Below are positions 59,780-64,000 of a stretch of DNA of 64,000 nt, piece after piece. This stretch comes from Ga0077560 sp046330395 (lineage in GTDB: Bacteria > Actinomycetota > Thermoleophilia > Miltoncostaeales > Miltoncostaeaceae). The DNA is taken from assembly GCA_046330395.1 (NCBI GenBank), contig JAXLSS010000001.1, positions 124,001 to 188,000 on the forward strand. Reading direction: 5' to 3'. Below the pieces are notes generated by a model. The model made no database searches. It worked only from the letters and a program-made list of their open reading frames with translations, and was not told the origin of the DNA. The first letter of the stretch is position 1. Each line of letters begins with the position of its first letter. A program made the translations under genes and the position numbers.

Positions 59780-60193
59780 TTGGAGTTCAACGAATGGAAC
59801 AAGTCCGTCATCGCGGAGTTCCGCGCGAACGGCGGCAACGTGGGGGGCCAGTTCGCCGGCGCGCCCATGGTGATCATCACCACCACCGGGGCCAGGTCCG
59901 GCCTCAAACGTGAGAACCCCCTGATGTACCTGCCCCAGGGTGACGACGTGGTGATCTTCGCGTCCAAGGCCGGGATGCCGGACAACCCGGACTGGTATTA
60001 CAACCTGCGCGCCAACCCCGACGTGGAGGTGGAGCGCGGCACCGAGCGCTACACGGCCACGGCGGTGATCACCGAGGGCGCCGAGCGCGACCGCCTGTAC
60101 AACGACCAGGCGACCCGCTACCCGCAGTTCGCGGACTACGCGGCGCAGACCACACGCACCATCCCGGTGATCCGGCTGGTGCGGAAGGCGTGA
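59780..60193 (+). CDS. F420-dependent (Ddn-type) nitroreductase family protein
   Basis: 137 residues of the split-barrel Ddn family: FNEWNKSVIAEFRANGG, then PMVIITTTGARSGLKRENPLMYLP, then KAGMPDNPDWYYNLRANPDVEVE and the final RTIPVIRLVRK. Members reduce quinones or nitro compounds with F420H2. TTG 59780 has GGAGGAGG six bases upstream. With 15728-16243 it implies that this organism makes F420, but no F420 biosynthesis gene is visible here. It is convergent with aceA across a perfect hairpin. Confidence 0.9.
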   Translation: MEFNEWNKSVIAEFRANGGNVGGQFAGAPMVIITTTGARSGLKRENPLMYLPQGDDVVIFASKAGMPDNPDWYYNLRANPDVEVERGTERYTATAVITEGAERDRLYNDQATRYPQFADYAAQTTRTIPVIRLVRKA

Positions 60194-60197
60194 ACGC

Positions 60198-60231
60198 GGT
60201 GAGGCGCGCCCCCGCGGGGGCGCGCCTCACC
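60198..60231. terminator. Bidirectional perfect hairpin
   Basis: GGTGAGGCGCGCCCCC (60198-60213) and GGGGGCGCGCCTCACC (60216-60231) form a perfect 16-base stem with a 2-base centre (effectively a 4-base loop). It lies between converging stops at 60193 and 60239. Confidence 0.65.
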
Positions 60232-60238
60232 GACTGGA

Positions 60239-62494
60239 TCACACCGAGTTGATGAGGGCCGTCAGGGCCTCGCCCGAGGGGTCCACCAGGTTGGTGATGG
60301 TGCCCTGGTTGACCTCGGCGACGATGATCTCGCCGATCTCCTCCTTGGTGCTGGCGAACAGCCCGCGGTCCTTCAGCCCCTGGGACTGCCGCTGGTTGTC
60401 CTCCGTCGGCGTCAGGTAGTGGATCGCCGACGCCTTGTACCGGTGGATGAGGAACAGCTGCATCAGCGTCATGAGACGCTTGCGGCGCAGGGAGTTGTCG
60501 AACGTGTTCTGGTCACGCACCGACAGGATCGCCTGGTCGCGGCGGTCGTGCAGGGCGGCGAAGATGATGTTCGCCACCTTGGCGCCCTCGGGGTTGCGGA
60601 TGGCCAGCTCCAGCAGGTCGGAACCGGACACGTGCGGGCGCAGCTGCACCTTGAGCGGCCCGGCGACGCCGTTGTGCTGGGCCCAGGCCTCCAGCCAGCC
60701 GGCCAGCAGCTTCGGCGGCACCTCGGTCTGCACCAGGTGCTGCACCTGGGTGGACCCGGCGCCCATGGCCTTCGTGGTGGCCGTCTGACCGGACGCGGAC
60801 GCCAGCGCCGCGTCGGCCCGGGGGCCGCCCACAAGGCTCTGCGGGGTGCGGTACGGCGACTCCAGCAGCCGCAGCTTGCGCTGCAGGCGCGCCAGGGCCA
60901 GCATGCCGTCCTCGCGGAGGGCGGTGGTGAACTCCTCGGCCGCCAGGCCGTCGATCTGGTGACCGCCGTAGGTCATGAAGTTGAAGACGAAGCCCATCTT
61001 GCCCAGCTCCTGCGGGAACTGGCGCATCTGGTCGTCGTTCATGCCCGTGGTGTCCCAGTTGAAGCTGGGCGACAGGTTGTACGCCATCATCTTGTCGGGG
61101 AACACGGCGTGGATGGCGTCCGCGAACTCCTTGGCGTCGTGAAGGTCCGCCGTCTTGGTCTCCATCCACAGCAGGTCGGCGAACGGGGCGGCCGCAAGCG
61201 ACTTGGCCACCGCGTACGGGATGCCGCCCTGCACCTGGTAATAGCCCTCCGGGCTCTTGGCGTGCTCGGCGTCCCAGGTGACCTCCAGGCCCATCTCCTT
61301 GGCCTTGGCCCGCTGGGCGTACCAGCCCTGGCTCTTGGCCCACTCCATGTACTCCTCGGGAGTCATGGGCAGGTCCACGCCCTCCTCGATGCGGAACTGC
61401 ATGACGTCCGCGATGGCCTCACCCAGGGTGGTGATCTTGGCCTCGGACTCCCACGCGTTCAGGAAGGCGTCCGCGACGTGGTCGAGGGTGTCCTCGGGCG
61501 CGTCGCTGCCGCTGGCGAGGTAGGCCTTGGCCAGCTCGTCGATCTTGGCGCCCACGCCGGAGCTCTCCAGCCACGCGTCGGTGGCGGCGTACTCCTCGTC
61601 GCTGATGGCGTACAGCAGGTGGCCGTTGACGTCGGTGACGCCGGCGGCGTTGAGGCGCCGCATCGAGGCGATGTAGGCGGCCCGGTAGGTGGGCACCGAG
61701 GTGTGCGTGGAGCCCAGGATGAACGGCTGGTCGCGCTCGTCACCGGAGCCGTCAAGCAGGTTGGCGGCCTCGGCGTCGGTGCGGGCCACGATGATGCCGG
61801 GCACGCCCATGACGTCCAGCTGCAGGCGCGCCGAGTTGAGCCGCTTGATCTGCTCGTCGGAGGGCACCAGCACCTTGCCGCCCTGGTGGCCACACTTCTT
61901 GGCGCCGGGCTTCTGGTCCTCGATGTGGTACCCGGGCACGCCCACCTCGACGAAACGCCGGATGAGGTTGCGCACGTGGGCGTCGCCACCGTGACCGGTG
62001 TCGGCGTCGGCGATGATGAACGGGCGGAAGTCCACCTCGGGGGTGGCGGCGCGCTCGGCGTCGGTCATCCGCGACCGGTTGTACTGCTGGTTGCGGTCGG
62101 CGGTGAGCAGGGCCCGCACCAGGCCGGAGGCCTCGTTGGGCACCTGGCTCAGCGGGTAGCTGGCGAGGTCGGGACCCGGGTCCTCGTCCATCGAGCCCTT
62201 GGCGGAGGTGGCCCAGCCGCCCAGGTAGATGCCCTCGATGCCGGCCCGCTTCATCTGCACCGCCTGCCCGGGCGAGTACGGCCCGAACGTGGTGATGGAG
62301 GCCTTCTGCGAGAACAGCTCACGGAGCCGCTTGTAGAAGTCCTCGGCGGCCCGGCGGGCCACGGTGTAGTCGGTGTCGATCACGCCACGCTGTTCCACCA
62401 CCTGTCGCGCGGTGTACAGCCGGGTGATCTCCTTGAAACGGTCCCCGTCCATGTATTGACGGGTGGCGCGGACATCGTCCTCAAACGCCGCCAT
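60239..62494 (-). CDS. aceA: Isocitrate lyase (long form)
   Basis: 751 residues, the long actinobacterial type (AceAb/ICL2-like) rather than the 430-residue short form. It splits isocitrate into succinate and glyoxylate in the glyoxylate shunt. The catalytic motif KKCGH is at residues 199-203, the FIIADADTGHGGD segment binds the substrate, and the C-terminal domain matches the extension of long forms. It lets the cell grow on acetate or fatty acids, consistent with the ETF-quinone oxidoreductase and AcuC genes nearby. A GGGGGG stretch serves as a Shine-Dalgarno before ATG 62494. Confidence 0.95.
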   Translation of the reverse strand: MAAFEDDVRATRQYMDGDRFKEITRLYTARQVVEQRGVIDTDYTVARRAAEDFYKRLRELFSQKASITTFGPYSPGQAVQMKRAGIEGIYLGGWATSAKGSMDEDPGPDLASYPLSQVPNEASGLVRALLTADRNQQYNRSRMTDAERAATPEVDFRPFIIADADTGHGGDAHVRNLIRRFVEVGVPGYHIEDQKPGAKKCGHQGGKVLVPSDEQIKRLNSARLQLDVMGVPGIIVARTDAEAANLLDGSGDERDQPFILGSTHTSVPTYRAAYIASMRRLNAAGVTDVNGHLLYAISDEEYAATDAWLESSGVGAKIDELAKAYLASGSDAPEDTLDHVADAFLNAWESEAKITTLGEAIADVMQFRIEEGVDLPMTPEEYMEWAKSQGWYAQRAKAKEMGLEVTWDAEHAKSPEGYYQVQGGIPYAVAKSLAAAPFADLLWMETKTADLHDAKEFADAIHAVFPDKMMAYNLSPSFNWDTTGMNDDQMRQFPQELGKMGFVFNFMTYGGHQIDGLAAEEFTTALREDGMLALARLQRKLRLLESPYRTPQSLVGGPRADAALASASGQTATTKAMGAGSTQVQHLVQTEVPPKLLAGWLEAWAQHNGVAGPLKVQLRPHVSGSDLLELAIRNPEGAKVANIIFAALHDRRDQAILSVRDQNTFDNSLRRKRLMTLMQLFLIHRYKASAIHYLTPTEDNQRQSQGLKDRGLFASTKEEIGEIIVAEVNQGTITNLVDPSGEALTALINSV

Positions 62495-62851
62495 GTGCTG
62501 CCCCCCAAAGGTTGTTGCCCTGCGAGTGGGCGCGAGTGTAGGCCGCCCGGGGGGGTGGTGGAACCCCGCGGGGACGCCCAGGGCCGGCCATCACGCGTCC
62601 GGGTGATTCGCGCCGATTGCAACAAGGTGGGGTGCGGGGCGCGGCCGCGGCGGCCGGGATCCCGCTGTGCGCCCAGATTCGCGGGCGGGAGGCGGCAACT
62701 CGGGCGTTCGTGCCGTTCCTCACGAGACGTCCGAGCGCCGTCGCGCGCGCGTTGCGGCGACGCAGCCGGGGACGAACGTCACTGACACCGCCGGCGGGCG
62801 GACCGTGAGTTTCCTCCATGCGGTCGGCCCGGACTAGGGCCGTCGGGCGGG
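62495..62851. other. Intergenic region upstream of aceA
   Basis: A 357-base gap with very high GC. I see no clear palindrome, promoter box, RNA gene or conserved reading frame. It must hold the aceA promoter. A short Arg/Ala-rich frame (62617-62808, plus strand) has no ribosome-binding site and no conserved features and is not supported. Confidence 0.4.
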
Positions 62852-63384
62852 CTAGTGCCCGGCGCCGTACGACAGCAGCAGGAGGGGGGTGGCGAGCAGC
62901 ACCAGCCCGGCCAGGCGGGGCCACCGCGGCGGCGCCACAGGATGAGCACCGCCGCGATGAGATCGACGGCGGCGAAGACGACGGGCCATCCCCACGGCAC
63001 GATGCCGCCCGTGCTGTACTCGGCAGCGCAGGAGTTGCGCGTAGTACGGGTCGAACGACGTACCGGGTGAGCGTCCACGCCGCGGTCGCGAGCATGGTCG
63101 CGGCCATCACCAGCGCGGCAACTCCACCGAGTGGCGCGGCGAATCCCCTGATGAGCATCAGGACGCCCGCACCGATGGACAGGAGGAGTCCGCCGCTGAC
63201 CAGCCAGGAGGGTGTCGGGCCCTGCGCGTCGGACCCCGCCGCGACCAGCCGCGCGGCGGTCAGCCCATCCAAAGACGCACAGCAACCACGCGGCCGTGAG
63301 GGCGAGAAGCGCCTGCACGATGAGGCCGTCACGGATCCGAGGGCCGAGGTGATCGACAGAGGGCGAGGGGGTGGCGGTGCTCAT
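62852..63384 (-). pseudogene. Small multi-span membrane protein, frameshifted
   Basis: Segments in different frames join into about four transmembrane spans: RDGLIVQALLALTAAWLLCVFGW from ATG 63384, then SWLVSGGLLLSIGAGVLML, then AALVMAATMLATAAWTLTRYVV, then WPVVFAAVDLIAAVLILWRR, then LAGLVLLATPLLLLSYGAGH ending at 62852. At least three one-base shifts are needed. It resembles DUF-type four-span membrane proteins, function unknown. The quality of the recovered spans suggests sequencing indels. Confidence 0.55.
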
Positions 63385-63481
63385 GGGCCCCGTCTGAGCA
63401 TTGCGCTTTCCAGTCTACCGCGACTGGGAAGCCCACCTCGCAACAGGAAAACACTTGCAAAACTGCAACTTCCCGAGGGAG

Positions 63482-63563
63482 TGGAGCATAGCGGAATCGA
63501 ACCGCTGACCTCCCGGTGCATCCGCGTCCAGGCCAGAGCACGCCCCGGGCCGCACCATGCTAG
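63482..63563 (-). other. tRNA-like element, possibly degenerate tRNA
   Basis: On the minus strand the 3' half is convincing: T-arm AGCGG-TTCGATT-CCGCT (63490-63506), then ATGCTCC and A. A candidate 5' end CTAGCAT pairs with the last five of the seven acceptor bases, and CCTGG/CCGGG could form an anticodon stem, but the loop would be 11 bases and no clean D-arm is seen. It could be a decayed tRNA, a tRNA with indels, or an unusual tRNA. Confidence 0.35.
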
Positions 63564-63606
63564 CGCGCACCGTGCGGCTGGGCCACCCCGGGGTCCGCTA
63601 CCCTGG

Positions 63607-64000
63607 ATGGCCGTGTTCGACCTCCACTGCCACCTGCTGCCCGGAATCGACGACGGCCCGGACACCCTGGCCGGCTCGCTGGCTATGGCGCGGGCGGCCG
63701 TGGCCGACGGCATCACCACCGTCACGTGCACCCCGCACATGATCCGGCAGTACCCCACCGCCCCCGAGGACGTGCACCGGGCCGTGGACGAGTTCCGGGA
63801 CGCTGCGGGAGGAGGACATCCCGCTCCGGGTGCTGCCCGGCGGCGAGATCAGCCTGGAGTGGCTGCCGCGCATGAGCGACGACGACCTGCGCGCCGCCAG
63901 CCTGGGCGGCACGGGGCGCTGGCTGCTGCTGGAGGTGCCCTTCCAGGGGTGGCCCATCCAGCTGCCGCGCGTGCTGGACGGCCTGGAGCTGCGGGGGTTC
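63607..64000 (+). CDS. CpsB/YwqE-like PHP-domain tyrosine phosphatase (cut by window end, frameshifted)
   Basis: The N-terminus FDLHCHLLPGIDDGPDT, then MARAAVADGITTVTCTPHM, is the PHP-domain metal site of CpsB/YwqE phosphatases, which act on capsule or exopolysaccharide tyrosine kinases. After about 63805 the frame breaks, and LREEDIPLRVLPGGEISLEWLPRMS, then WLLLEVPFQGWPIQLPRVLDGL continue in another frame to the window edge. A TACCCT box at 63599-63604 lies eight bases before GTG 63613, which may be the real start. Confidence 0.75.
   Translation, partial: MAVFDLHCHLLPGIDDGPDTLAGSLAMARAAVADGITTVTCTPHMIRQYPTAPEDVHRAVDEFRDAAGGGHPAPGAARRRDQPGVAAAHERRRPARRQPGRHGALAAAGGALPGVAHPAAARAGRPGAAGV

Noticed and set aside
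60419..62785. A 788-codon plus-strand frame opposite aceA
   Set aside because: Low-complexity Val/Gly/His/Leu-rich composition and complete overlap with isocitrate lyase.
62617..62808. Short plus-strand frame in the aceA upstream region
   Set aside because: No ribosome-binding site, no -10 box, Arg/Ala-rich composition and no conserved motif.
63482..63563. Selenocysteine tRNA
   Set aside because: No UCA anticodon, no long acceptor or variable arm, and the length is too short.
1..64000. CRISPR array, prophage or insertion sequence
   Set aside because: No direct repeats with regular spacing, no phage structural or integrase genes and no transposase were seen; toxin-antitoxin pairs alone do not define an island.

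Overview
The window is very high-GC DNA, densely packed with short intergenic gaps, abundant GTG and some TTG/CTG starts, a NucS/DUF91 mismatch endonuclease, two F420-type (Ddn-like) nitroreductase-family proteins, a long-form isocitrate lyase and secreted beta-rich proteins. These point to Actinomycetota. A Thermoleophilia-type lineage (Solirubrobacterales or Gaiellales) is my best inference, but nothing in the window proves the class. I see no insertion sequence, prophage or CRISPR array. Several conserved genes are broken by one-base shifts that look like assembly or homopolymer errors, possibly mixed with real decay.

Layout. 1-5.3 kb: a GNAT acetyltransferase running off the left edge, a secreted repeat protein, a YraQ-type permease and an ABC exporter pair. 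5.3-10.9 kb: four same-strand genes of unknown function (two small membrane proteins, a 982-residue protein and a class-A beta-lactamase-fold protein), the least explained block in the window. 11.2-12.0 kb: an NrdR-like regulator with two ATP-cones. 12.4-18 kb: a TetR/MFS pair with stress and redox genes. 18-22 kb: an MNT/HEPN remnant, two serine tRNAs and one arginine tRNA, a VapBC-type module and thymidine kinase. 22-27.5 kb: miscellaneous membrane, secreted, reductase and regulatory genes. 27.6-32.1 kb: a four-gene 2-oxoacid:ferredoxin oxidoreductase operon (gamma, alpha, beta, GltD/ferredoxin fusion). 32-37 kb: AcuC-like deacetylase, cupin, DUF2277/DUF1697 remnants, SDR, DUF4230 and nucS. 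37-39 kb: a tandem-TetR regulator and a small Cys-rich partner behind a repeat-rich promoter. 39-42.5 kb: a phosphoribosyltransferase and a 924-residue secreted protein joining a probable thioester domain, Ig-like repeats and a sortase. 42.6-51 kb: aminotransferase IV, DsbA-like protein, cysteine-dioxygenase-like cupin, a frameshifted Mur ligase, cupredoxin, a GntR/EamA pair, a CorC-like protein, a PfkB kinase and a second VapBC-type pair. 51.4-60.2 kb: serS, STAS protein, lipoprotein cytochrome c, gamma-carbonic anhydrase, ETF-quinone oxidoreductase, RNB ribonuclease and others. 60.2-64 kb: isocitrate lyase, a broken membrane protein, a tRNA-like element and a CpsB/YwqE-type phosphatase cut by the right edge.

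Functional threads. Central carbon and electron flow is well represented: 2-oxoacid oxidation to reduced ferredoxin, isocitrate lyase (glyoxylate shunt), ETF-quinone oxidoreductase for fatty-acid-derived electrons, and acetate/acyl control by AcuC. Regulation appears to rest on local repressors (TetR, GntR, VapB types) beside visible palindromes. Many genes look leaderless: a TANNNT box lies 6-7 nt before the start codon in at least twelve cases.
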